Shown here piece after piece: positions 54,061 to 64,000 of a DNA stretch of 64,000 nucleotides. Each line of letters opens with the position of its first letter. Position 1 is the first letter of the stretch. The stretch is from Ophthalmolycus amberensis (Eukaryota; Chordata; Actinopteri; Perciformes; Zoarcidae). The notes beneath the pieces are model-generated. The model was not told where the DNA came from. It worked only from the letters and a program-made list of their open reading frames with translations, and searched no databases. Where the stretch lies: NCBI GenBank assembly GCA_024529925.1, contig JAFEUB010000716.1:2836501-2900500 (forward strand). The letters are read 5' to 3'. The position numbers were made by a program, and so were the translations under genes.

Positions 54061-54946
54061 ATAACCGAGAAGAGGTATATCCTCTGTGACAAATAGTGTA
54101 GTAGATGTGTGAAGGAAGACAAAACGGTGCTCATTTTTAAGACAATAATAAAAATTAAAAAAAAGTTAGCCCTTTGAAATCGTGCTCTCGCCCTCCCAGC
54201 AACAACTAACTGGCCATTGTTTGGGCAACAAGCAGACACATTCCTCCGTGCTTTTTAAGCTCGGCCGCTGGGCAACAACTCACACAAGAGCAAAAGAAAA
54301 GAAAGAAAGAAAGTCAAACATTTGTTACGCTTCTTTCTCATTTTGTCTGAGACGCAGTTATTGACTGGTTGGGTCTTTATTTGAAGACGTCGCTCTAAGT
54401 TAACGCGATCGTTGGTTCCCGAAGAGTTCAACGGAATGCAGACACCCAGGCTCGCTAGCTTAAAATGTGGCTAACCCGAAGCTAAGTTGCTGTGGAACAT
54501 GTGGAATCAGGCCGCCCCCCCCCCCCAAATTACTTGAGATACGCATTTAATACACATAACGGGTGGATTAAAAACATACATGTTGTCGTTAACACGTTGA
54601 CAGCAATAGGCAGTTTTTATTTTTCTTAAGTGCGTGGGAGAAAGTTTTCGTCTCGTCGACACAAAGTCGAGAGTGGAGCAACAACTCCGTGGAAGCCTTA
54701 ACGTTAGCAACACAACTCTAACACAAGTCCACATCCCGTCGTGGTCTTACAGACTCTCGTGAAACTATTGGATTGACTGTTTTGGACGTCACATTAAGGT
54801 CGTATTTGGGGAAGTTTTTTTTCTTTTCTATATCGGTGTACCCGTTGAAACTGTGCGTACGGGTCTCGCCAACATTGTGCAAGCAAGGGACGCCGGACTG
54901 CGCCGCGGTCACGCGTCCCCCTCCACGGCGTCTCACCAACACTTAC

Positions 54947-55091
54947 CTTCATCGAGAAGCCTCTCCAGGTGTGTGAAGATGCCGCAGAGATTTGGCAAAC
55001 TGGTCATGAGCTTCTTCTCGTTTAATAATTGCATCAAATAGTCGGGACTCGGCCTCGGTCGCTCCTTCACTTCGACCTCTCCGACCATCAT
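54947..55091 (-). CDS. qkia: quaking coding exon 1 (start codon, Qua1 N-terminal half)
   Basis: First coding exon of a STAR-family RNA-binding protein that regulates pre-mRNA splicing, mRNA stability and translation. It encodes 48 residues plus one base of a split codon. It contains the characteristic quaking stretches SPDYLMQLLNEKKLM and LPNLCGIFTHLERLLDE, which form the first part of the Qua1 homodimerisation region. Two ATGs stand in tandem (55089-55091 and 55086-55088). The second opens the canonical MVGE start and has A at -3 and G at +4; the first adds one extra Met. The exon ends at a consensus donor (GTAAGT), leaving a phase-1 intron. There is no in-frame ATG upstream, although the frame stays open through part of the leader. 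The LLNEKKLMT and NLCGIFTHLE variants match my recollection of fish quaking-a rather than quaking-b (MNDKKLMSS, NFCGIFNHLE). The family call is near certain; the paralog call rests on memory. Confidence 0.96.
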
Positions 55092-55560
55092 CTTTGCGGC
55101 GAGAGCGGAGAACAAACCACCGTGAAACACAGAATCCTCTTTTACGGGAAAAGGAGAAAAAAAACGAAAAAGAAAAAAAAAACTTGCGGCTCCAATCCCT
55201 CGCTTCCCTCCTCCTTGAGACGAGAAGACTCTGTAAACCCCCCTAAAAATTCAGGTTTGGTTTGTTCTTGTTGTTTGAGTGCAGAGGGGACAAAAAAAGA
55301 AACCCGTTATCTTCCTTCCAGAGACTCGTGCGCCGTACTGTCCTCTACGCCGTGTGCGCTCGGGGACGTTCGATTCCACCACTGTGGGCGCGAGAGACTG
55401 ATCCACCGGAAAGGTTCCATCCTCCTCCTCCTCCTATTGGCCAGTGGGGCTTTCAGTGGACCAATGGGAGAACCAATGAGCGCTCCGATCCGAGCCAGCA
55501 GGGTGGGTTGGTGGAATGATGGACAGAAAGTTGGGCCAATGGAGTGCAGTGCGCAGGAAC
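55092..55560 (-). promoter_or_regulatory. qkia: quaking 5' leader and CCAAT-box promoter (inferred)
   Basis: This is GC- and CpG-rich sequence immediately upstream of the start codon. Four CCAAT-type pentamers are visible: ATTGG at 55436-55440 and CCAAT at 55461-55465, 55473-55477 and 55536-55540. There is a (TCC)n run next to the first. No TATA box is evident at a sensible spacing. A U-rich stretch (as read on the gene strand) at about 55149-55185 lies in the likely 5' leader. CpG-rich, TATA-less, NF-Y-type promoters are typical of broadly expressed vertebrate genes. The transcription start is not determined; about 55300-55430 is an inference from the position of the CCAAT cluster. Confidence 0.6.
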
Positions 55561-56138
55561 GCTCACAATGCCCCATGTCTTTCTTTCTCGTTTCCCTCAC
55601 TTATAGCAACATTGTATCATTTAAAAATGTGTCCAACAATAATCTTTTTGTGAACTAATTGTACGGCACTGTCTTCAGTGGTCTCATAATTTAAACACCA
55701 AAAGCAATGTCCATGACAATGCTGAGAGGGAAAGCAAAGTAAATCCTTTAAAGATAGAGTTAGGATTCCTCTTTTTCTTATTTTTATTTCTTTGGAATTA
55801 TTATCAACACTCACAGGCCTCTTTCCCTTCCTATATCTGCTCCAAAAAAACTTTTTTTGCCCGTTCCAACAGGTTTTATGTTGCTTCCCTTTCGCCCTCC
55901 TCTATGTTACACACAATCTTTAGCACGGCCCTTCATGCTGCACATTCAGTGTGAAAACAACATTCCAGTGAGTGACTACTGCACATCAGCCCAATTCGTC
56001 ACATTGATTTTCCAAGGTCTCGTGTAATTTGTATGGTTTAGCATTTGTATGGGTCTACTAATCTGGTACGGACTAGTGATCTGGTTTGAAGAGTCACACG
56101 TGGGTTGAATGTGTGTTCAATCTCCCACTTCACACAAT

Positions 56139-56167
56139 GCGTGTGTGTGTGTGTGTGTGTGTGTGTG
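56139..56167. repeat. (GT)n microsatellite
   Basis: About 14 GT units upstream of the quaking promoter. Confidence 0.95.
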
Positions 56168-59100
56168 ACCGAGGTATACTTGCCAAGACCAACCAAATCA
56201 GACTTTGGATATATGCTTCACATTTGGGTGCCAAAAAATGAAGAAAAAAAATCCTGTGCAATATTTTACAAGATACCGTTTGTTACTCAAGACTTGTACA
56301 TCTTGTTATCTGTCTTGGGGCCGATTGATCAACGTTCCAGTAATCAATAGGGCCTTTTCATTGTCCTGTCCTTGGGAGGACCTCTCTACATATCCTCTGA
56401 AGATTAACATCCCTGATCAATGGCACACACACACAAACAAGCTACCTCCTCTCACATCCTGCTTAGTGTTAAAATAAACCACGACTGGTCCGTTTTTTTA
56501 TTTTAACAGCTGTTGGCAGAGAGGGGCCCAACTAAATCTGAGCCCTGACCTTGGCCACCATTCAATTTGTCCACTTACTGCTCACCCACTCATGTCTTTG
56601 TAAAAGTAATCCCCACGCTGGGTGCATGAATGCTCAAACAGCTGCACTATGACCTTCTGGCTGCAGTTTGTCGCCACTGTGTTCGCATAGAGAATAGTAA
56701 ATTAAATCCAAGCGCTCAGTATTAGTGCAGTACGTCCAATAAATTGATCAAAGAACACTCGATCTGATGATGTCTTGGGACAAGTTTAATTAGACTGAAA
56801 TTATGTCTCCGCATCATTAACGTAAGTGACATATGACACCCACTTACAACATACATACAGATTGTAAACTTGCTTACACAAAAAAAATGTCATTGAAAAT
56901 GGGTTTAGTTCTTATCTCAACGGTGTGCATGGTAATTTGCAGCTCGCCTAGCGCTCATTCTTCTGAGTTGGGTCACATACGGCTTCTGTGTGTGTTGATG
57001 TGTGTGTGAAATAGAAATGCAGAGTTAGAGAGATGCGGTGTTAGACAGGCAGAGCATACTTAAATGTGTGTGTGTGTGTGTGTGAGAGCCTGTGCATGCT
57101 TGTGTCTTCTGACAGCCCGAGAGTAAACAGTAACGATATTAATCCCCCCTTTCCCCCCTTGCGTTTTCGTCATTTTTAATAACACGGTTTCTATTGAACA
57201 ATTAATCCAATTAACGAGGATCCAGAAAATGAATGAACATGCGTTCAGCCCCTTTTGAAAAGAGGATGTTAGCTCACTCACAATGAGCTTGGAGAGCGCC
57301 CTGGGTTTTCAACTGAAAGTGTGCTGATGGAGACAATGGGGCCCTCGGTAGGGGCCCTGTAGCCGGTTGCAGCCTGCCTCGGGGGCCACAGCCGCAGGAA
57401 AGTGAGTGGGAGCTGGTGACTGTCGAGACACGGCTGTCTGCGATAACGGTTGTAGCTCCGGAGGAGGCAAACGGAGGCCCACGGGCTCTGATAACACGCA
57501 GACATACAAACAACAACATCTTTTCCTTTTTCTTCTGGCTTACTAGTTTGGGGACTGGGGGGGGGGTGCTGGCAGAATCTGGGTCATTTACATTTCGAGG
57601 AAGGTGTGAGCACAGCGCAACAGAAATAAATGTCCTTCTAGCAACCACAGCATATACAGAGCATATACCGGAGAAATACACAATGTACCTATAATTCATT
57701 TTAACTCGTATCATAAGCATGACGTGACAAATGCCCCGTTCGTGCTCATGTTTATGCGCTGTTGCGCCCGTACTTATTTGTGTGCATTTGTTATTGTCAG
57801 TGACTGAACATTATTTATTTGTCTTGAAATCTCCCGAAGCAAGGATTGTAGACAATAAGGATGAAGAGGAAGGTTGTGCTAGTGAAAGCGATGGTGGGAC
57901 ATGCTGCGATGACATGAAATCAACCACTCTCCCCCCGTAGTTTTACTTTAGTGGTGTTGTCTGTAAAATATCAGTACATTTTAAAGCCTCTTTGCCAGCA
58001 CTCATTTTACAGTATGTCAATATAATGATCACACATTAGAGTTGTTGCCGTTTAACTGTATCTGTGTTTATTGTGACGACTTTGGTATAGTAAAATTCAA
58101 CGATCAATCCAAGTCCCAGTGCAGCAGCACAGGAAACAGGTAGCAGTTATGAGATCAAATCACTGTTTTATGCTCGTTCAGTTGTCTGACAACACAACAA
58201 ATATGTAAACAAGAACTGAATTGTGACTGGTTGTACTTTAACACATCAGTGATCATTGAGAGCAGGAAGTGATAGAAAGAAAGAACAAAAAGAGAAGAGA
58301 TCTAGCCGTTTCCTTGTCGTTCAGGATTTTTAGTGCAGATGAAGAACTAAAAACTATCCGTGTTTAGATGTTGCAAGAACTGGTTCTACAGGACCAAAGA
58401 CATCCGTGTGGGGGGAAGGGCTAAGGAGGGCCAAAACTGTTACAAAAATGTGCTTTTTCAAACTTAGCTGGCAGAGTTTAGACCTAGCCTGAGCTTTTTC
58501 AGTATCTTTCCGCAGATTTTTGTGCAATTTTTAGAGTTATTTGGTTGGTGGTTACTTAGTTGACCAGAAAATATGTGTGCACGCCCTACAGGCAGTACGT
58601 TCAGCTTAAGTGAGAAGACAGGCTTGCTTTCTTCTTTTTTTATAACTCACAATTTAGACCACGCATGAGGAGCGTATACTATTTGCACAATACAGGTAGA
58701 AGTGTCGCCTGAAGGAGTGCTACAATGTGGAGCGATATGAAGAAAAATCGATCACAATTCAATCTGAAGCTGCAATGTTCCCGTGTTTCCCATAACCCAC
58801 TCTACTCTCGCGGGCACAGATATTCAGCGTTCTCTATTTTGTTAAAGGTCACTTTGGGTTTTGTCGTCTAGATGCTCCAGCGGTTTGGCAATCTGGTGAT
58901 GGAAGCGCCTGTTGGCCTGCCTGTTGGTGCCCAGACAGGTGGGGAGAGGGACAGGGGGGAGGAAGGGGTGACAGCTGGAGCCACTTGTGGTCGTAGGCTC
59001 TGATGGGGAAAACATCGCCTCCAAAGTCCCACCTCCGAGCTGCTAATCATCACTCAACAGGCGGAAATGACACACAAATCACGCGTTACCATTTTACAGT

Positions 59101-59496
59101 AAGGGGCACTTAAACTGAGCTGAGGGTAAACAAGTTTCACCCGCTCCTCCCTCTTCATTCCGTCCCACGTGGAGAACACACTGGTGTCAATACAGCTTAA
59201 AGGAGTCCAGCCGATGCTACATCTGTCCCCACCAATTGTTAACAGTGTAGATCCATTCCTGCTCCGACTGGAGACGCCTGCCTTTGTTTACCTGCTCGTT
59301 TGTGCACGCCTGCCAGCCCGTAGCAGGGAAAGAAATGAGTGTTTGTGAGCGACAAGACCGGTAGGAGAGGAAGAAGAGGAAGAAGAGGAAGAGGAACAGA
59401 GAGGACGAGGAAGGAGAGTGACAGAGAGAGCAGGAGAATCCTCATTGATCACATCTGTTCAGAGAAGGATTGATCCTGTGGTGTGGTCTGGGATCT

Positions 59497-59498
<2 letters not shown>

Positions 59499-59555
<57 letters not shown>
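59499..59555. repeat. (AC)28 microsatellite
   Basis: The longest pure CA-type dinucleotide array in the window, uninterrupted for 57 bp, in upstream flanking DNA. Confidence 0.97.
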
Positions 59556-59556
<1 letters not shown>

Positions 59557-61129
59557 GCACAGATAAGATAATCGCTCAGAAACCTTTCCAGTGAATCAGG
59601 ATTTGTGATTGTAGAAGACGTTATTAACACTTAAGGGGAACTTTAAAGAAGACTTCGCAGGTAAAAAAAAGAATATGAGCTCCTCTTTCAAAAGTGTTTA
59701 CATTATTCCTCCACTCTTGAATTAAGCCTGCAAATAAGACACCTGGCATATGGAGAGGCAGATAGATAAATCTCCATTGTGCAGTCCTTTCTAGCACATG
59801 CTCAGTAACTCCCTGGGCGAGCGTGGACTCCGCCTGGCAGACGAGAACAAGACAAATCATTCCCAGGGGGGCATTTATTTCTTTTCCACAGCACAATCCC
59901 TCTCATTGCTGGTCCTAACAATCTGCCTTTTGAGACTATAACACTGGAATAAGAAAGACAGCTCAGCAGTAGAGGGGACGGGAGGAGAACAGGGAAGGAA
60001 GTGATAAAGGGGAAGACGGATGAAGACTTTCTGAATGCTTAATAAATCCTCCACTGTACGCGGGTTGCATTACAACATGCGACGCACAACTCAACTTCGA
60101 TCACATTAAGTGTGACCCACATGGATGAATTATTTGATTTTCAACAAGGGGAGACGTCGTCGTACATTCAGCTTGTTTGTTCAGATAAGGGAGCGCGATG
60201 ATATCGTTAAGTGCCAGTTGCCACTTGTGAGGGAAAAACAGATTACCCCTACCACCGCCTCTTCTTCTTTGGTCTCTTATTCCTCTTTCGGCAGCTGACT
60301 GCTCCTAAATCTCAGGTGTGGCCGGAGCTAGACAGCTCACTCTACCAGCTGACACAACACCCCACTTCCCTCATGCATCCATCTCGACGAGGCCCACACG
60401 GTCTCTCCTTCTCCTTCATTTCTCTCTGCACTGGATTCATCTTGGACTTGCAGGTCTGTCTCAGGCCGAATGCAGATAGCGGCTTCACCTGATGGCTGGA
60501 GTAGCTGGTGGGGTGCGAGCCAGACACACATGTAAACACTTGTCTGCGTAGTCGACTGCGTTGATCTGAGACGCTGTATGAATTGCATATAAATCGTCCT
60601 GTGCCGGTGCAATGCTCGTTTCCATCAGTGGAATGGCTTGCACGTGTTCCTCAGTGGGAGTTATTGCTGGCTGCAGGGCAGTGGCAGCTGTTGTGAGGGG
60701 CTGAGATAGCTCGGCTAATAATAACCCCGGAGCTGAGTGAGTGTCCACAGGCCCCACATCGGCTAGGGTTGACCCTCGGAGTCCAGTTGCAGCGGAGAGG
60801 GAGGATTAGGCCGGGTTGTGGATTAGAGGACGCCATTTCACCCATGTAAGGACGAAGGCAGGTGTGCAGGAACGCTACACACTCAGTGGTTAATGTTGGG
60901 GTCGTAAGACCCTGAGTGCACCACTTTGAAAGAGCGGACACCTTGACCGCGTGGTACATGACATGTTTTGTACCTTGAATTCTGACCTGAAACATGTTTA
61001 GCAAAGCCAGGATTTATCTAAAAGAGGCATATTTATGTTAATTTCCAGGTTTGTATTGATTCAATGTTAAAAAACAACTATACTGTCTGCCTAAATCTCC
61101 CTTCATTCACCCTGTCTGAATCGTTACAT

Positions 61130-61260
61130 TTCAGCTTGTTTCACTAAACGGGAAGGACAATTGCATTGCTAGACAACAGCTTGGGTCTGTGTTTACTTCC
61201 TGTTAGCTGATGTCATTCACATACACTGTAACTTTAAGAATGTTTATGTTTAAAAATGTG
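61130..61260. repeat. dispersed repeat, related to the interior of the intron-3 hAT element
   Basis: Positions 61175-61226 align without gaps to 13507-13558 inside the 1225-bp hAT element, with about 45 of 52 bases identical (shared core TTTACTTCCTGT). The wider limits are estimated from looser similarity on either side. It is probably a fragment of the same transposon family or of a repeat captured by it. Confidence 0.65.
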
Positions 61261-62080
61261 TAATGGTTTATATATTTTATAGTTGTGACGTAACAACCCT
61301 ACGGAATTCCTGACAGCTCGTTTGAAGGCAAGACTTCTGAATACACGCTGCATGCATTTCTCCCTGGATTGACCATGTCAACACATTCAGAGTTCATATA
61401 TGTAGCACTTAGAACTGCGATATAATAAATTAAGAACACAAACATCCATCTGAAAATCACATTTTTGCAATATTGGACCTTTGATCTGGTCAGCACTTAT
61501 CTGGGCGGGGGAGACATTAACAAAAAAATAGACAAAGACGTCGCAGAATGGCTGAATAACGTGATAGATCGATACCACCGTCTGGAATAAAAAAAATAAA
61601 ACAACTCGGAAATCCTCTCAACTGAAAATAATAATGTTACCTGCGACAGATACTATCTTCTGTTGGGAAGTACAGCATGCTGTTATAACCCGTGCTCTAT
61701 GACTGGAGGAGATACTCTGAATGGGAAGCAATTTATTTCCTCGTGTATGTTGGGGCGCCCGCACTCCCAAAATGATCAATTGCTCATTATGACTAAGGGG
61801 AAAGGGTTAGAATATGATGATCAGGACAATTTCTGCTCTATGCTACATTTGTTTTTGAGGTCTTTTTTCTTGTCGGAGAACAGAACCAGATAAGGGAGAT
61901 ATTCAAGTAATGTCATGCTTGGTCTTTCAGGCCTTTCCGTCTGGACCAGTCATGCGTTGATGCCTGTGATTGGCCAAATAACCTCATTGGCTGCCTCCGT
62001 TCTCATCCATGTCACAGTTCACTCTATTACTTGCATGAGCAATTACAGCGTGGTGTTGTTGTTTGGTATTGTTTGCCATT

Positions 62081-62082
<2 letters not shown>

Positions 62083-62112
<30 letters not shown>
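62083..62112. repeat. (TG)n microsatellite
   Basis: About 15 TG units in upstream flanking DNA. Confidence 0.95.
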
Positions 62113-62114
<2 letters not shown>

Positions 62115-63100
62115 TAGGCCATGCGCAGGTGTGCGCGCAGCTCTTGATTGGAGACCATGCATATTCACCTTTCTTAATGAGCTTCAGTGGGTTTCAGAGG
62201 AGGACGAAACGGACACTATTTAGCATTTAATGCCCATTGGCGCCTGTGATGTGACCTAATTGAGCCAAAGCAATCAGACTGCCTGGCCCTTTAAGTGCGA
62301 AGAAGTGAAGTGAATTCTAGATTCGAGGCAATTTGTGTATATTATGGCTTGTATGACATTGGCTCGAAGCAAAAGACTACGATGAACAGATGGAGAGCTG
62401 CGAGTACAATTTCTGACGAGTTCTGAAAAACAATATTTCAGGCATTCTGTGAGAAAGAGCTTAACAAATATGTTCACCGTGTTGCACTCTGTCCCTTTAT
62501 TTTCGAGTTGTCCTCTCTAAGCTCTCCCTCCTTTGCTGGCCAGCTGCTAGCCTGTGGCTCAGTAAAATTGGACAGGTGAAGCGGGACAGCGGGGCGCCAC
62601 TGATACAGTTCGCAAGAACCGCAGGCTGTTCGGAGCTCGATCAGCTCATCAAGCGAGAACAGAGGTGAAATTGTACCTCCCTTTAACACAAGTTAATGTG
62701 CCCGCAACGTTGCCATATTTGTTTTATGATGCGGCCGCAGTAATTAAGGTGAATTATGTTTTTTTGTGTTGAAAGGGTACCGCGCTGCACTGCTTTTCAT
62801 CTTTCACTGCACAGATCAGGCAGCACGGCCGAGTTCAGCAGCGTGGAACAGCTATTCAGTAACATTCTTTTCATGATGTGCTGAGGTTGAAATATGAGCA
62901 TTATGAACCTGTCTTCTGGTTGAGAATAGATTCCTCCGCAGGCCTGTAAAGTTGCGTTTGCTGGAGACATGACTTACAATAAGAGATGGTGCAAGTGTCC
63001 TTGTGAGTGTCGAAAATCAATTACGCCACGCTTCCCCCGTGGGTCGCAGGGTTGTATATGTATATGCGCAAGTGTGTGTCTCTGTGTGTGTGTGTGTATT

Positions 63101-63114
63101 GGGGGGGGGGGGGG
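63101..63114. repeat. poly-G tract (14 G)
   Basis: An uninterrupted G run next to a short TG array. Confidence 0.93.
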
Positions 63115-64000
63115 ATATGGTTGCCAAAGCTTCCATTGTGTCAAGGAAGAAGTTTCCACTGTGACTTTAATGCAGTAGAACGGATAGCAGGAGAGAGCGC
63201 CTTCATCTGCACAGTGAGGAAACACAAAGTTGGTTAAGGATTGAGGTACTGAGGTACTGGCTGGTCTAGATACACAATACATAAAACACACATGTTGTTA
63301 ACAAACAAAAAAACATAGATACATGCACCGATCCAAGGGAGCGTATTTGAGTTCAAAGCATGGGTACCGAACGAGTGTATGCGTGTGCAAGTGTGTTACC
63401 TGAAGGAATGCTGTTAGTCGTCATTCTATCTTCCGCTGCATGTTCAGACAGGCTCCATCTCCAGCTGGGTTTGTGACAGAACGGGTACAGTGGTATAACA
63501 CAATAGAAGCAGTTGGAGAGCAGGACAAATGACTGTGCAGATGTACAACAGGACTTTATGGACTGAGACAGAAAAGACGGGCCTGCATCACTGGAATCGC
63601 ACGGTTTGCAAAATATCACATATTATCTAAGTGAAACTAATGTGTCTTTTGAGTTGCGCTCACACCCTGTGGGCTCGAAAGGTGGCTGTAAAAAGCGCCC
63701 AAAAAATGTTGCAGGAGTAGTTTGAGAAGTTTCTGTGAACCTGACACTTTTTTTCCGCCTTGGAATCGTGTCACCATTCATTGGAGTCTGCTGGAGCTGA
63801 CATGAATTTAAGCTTGCAACAGCTGCTGTTCTCTGTGAAGGAACAAAAAGAACCAACTTTTTACAGTCAACAGTAAAGCGTCACGCAGTCAGCGGTTGAT
63901 AGCCAAAAGAAAAAAAGTTTAACTTTTAAATCAATGGAAAAGTCTATGTTTTCATACATTGCTAAATAAATCACTAGAGCAATAAAAAAATGAACAATCC

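Larger units (their letters stand above)
31350..54946 (-). other. quaking intron 1
   Basis: A 23.6-kb first intron, the longest complete intron in the window. It contains the 1.08-kb TACA array, the 454-bp hAT element, several poly-C/poly-G tracts (C20 at 37588 and 42108, C12 at 54515), a GTGC repeat at 37704 and the CpG-dense patch close to exon 1. I saw no additional exon, RNA gene or other long element. Confidence 0.88.
55561..64000. other. upstream flanking DNA, no gene recognised
   Basis: Sequence 5' of the quaking promoter. It contains TG/CA microsatellites (about 56139, 57066, 59499, 62083 and 63083), a purine-rich GGAAGA-type tract near 59367-59440, a G14 run at 63101 and a dispersed repeat near 61130-61260. 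The open frames here are short, lack family resemblance and are best read as chance. Distal enhancers are possible but cannot be shown from one sequence. Confidence 0.7.

Noticed and set aside
55029..55658. 209-codon open frame on the plus strand across quaking exon 1 and promoter
   Set aside because: It is antisense to the real exon 1 and runs through A-rich leader sequence giving a Lys tract. No family resemblance. Divergent non-coding transcription remains possible.
57731..57940. 69-codon frame with a hydrophobic start and acidic tail (signal-peptide-like)
   Set aside because: Short, isolated, with no conserved family and no upstream promoter features; better explained by chance.
1..64000. 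CRISPR array, bacterial operon or defence system
   Set aside because: The direct repeats present are tandem microsatellites without unique spacers, and the only gene has vertebrate splice structure.

Overview
The window is vertebrate nuclear DNA, almost certainly from a ray-finned (teleost) fish. The evidence is large introns, dense microsatellites, a Rex1/Babar-type LINE, hAT-type DNA transposons and an L2-type retroposon tail of a kind common in teleosts. There are no prokaryotic operons, no CRISPR array and no rRNA or tRNA gene that I can recognise. Nearly all open frames in the window are chance frames; many run through simple repeats.

One protein-coding gene is present and it dominates the layout: a quaking gene (STAR-family KH-domain RNA-binding protein) on the minus strand. 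Its first four coding exons are at 54947-55091, 31207-31349, 19611-19727 and 12135-12278. All four have GT/AG splice borders, and the reading frame joins exactly (145, 143, 117 and 144 bp). Together they encode 183 residues: the Qua1 dimerisation region and nearly all of the KH domain. Exon-2 residues such as DSVNGLVDRHPLELPEP point to the teleost quaking-a (qkia) paralog. The gene runs off the left edge: the exons for Qua2 and the alternative C-termini are not in the 12.1 kb below exon 4. A CpG-rich, TATA-less promoter with four CCAAT boxes lies at about 55350-55560. The 8.4 kb above it looks intergenic.

Region by region: 1-12134 is intron 4 (partial), with an L2-type tail and small tandem repeats. 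12279-19610 is intron 3, with a complete 1225-bp non-autonomous hAT element and a perfect 16-bp-arm hairpin. 19728-31206 is intron 2, with a 68-bp alternating purine/pyrimidine tract, a run of 26 G, an interleaved G/C palindrome and a 5'-truncated, frameshifted Rex1-like LINE antisense to the gene. 31350-54946 is intron 1, with a 1.08-kb almost perfect (TACA)n array, a 454-bp hAT element and a CpG-dense patch near exon 1. 55561-64000 is upstream sequence with microsatellites and a dispersed repeat also found inside the larger hAT element.

I found no convincing new multi-gene system. The observations most worth a second look are the giant TACA array, which is transcribed as hundreds of UGUA motifs in a quaking pre-mRNA; the two hAT insertions with intact 8-bp target duplications; the interleaved palindrome; and the intron-3 hairpin.
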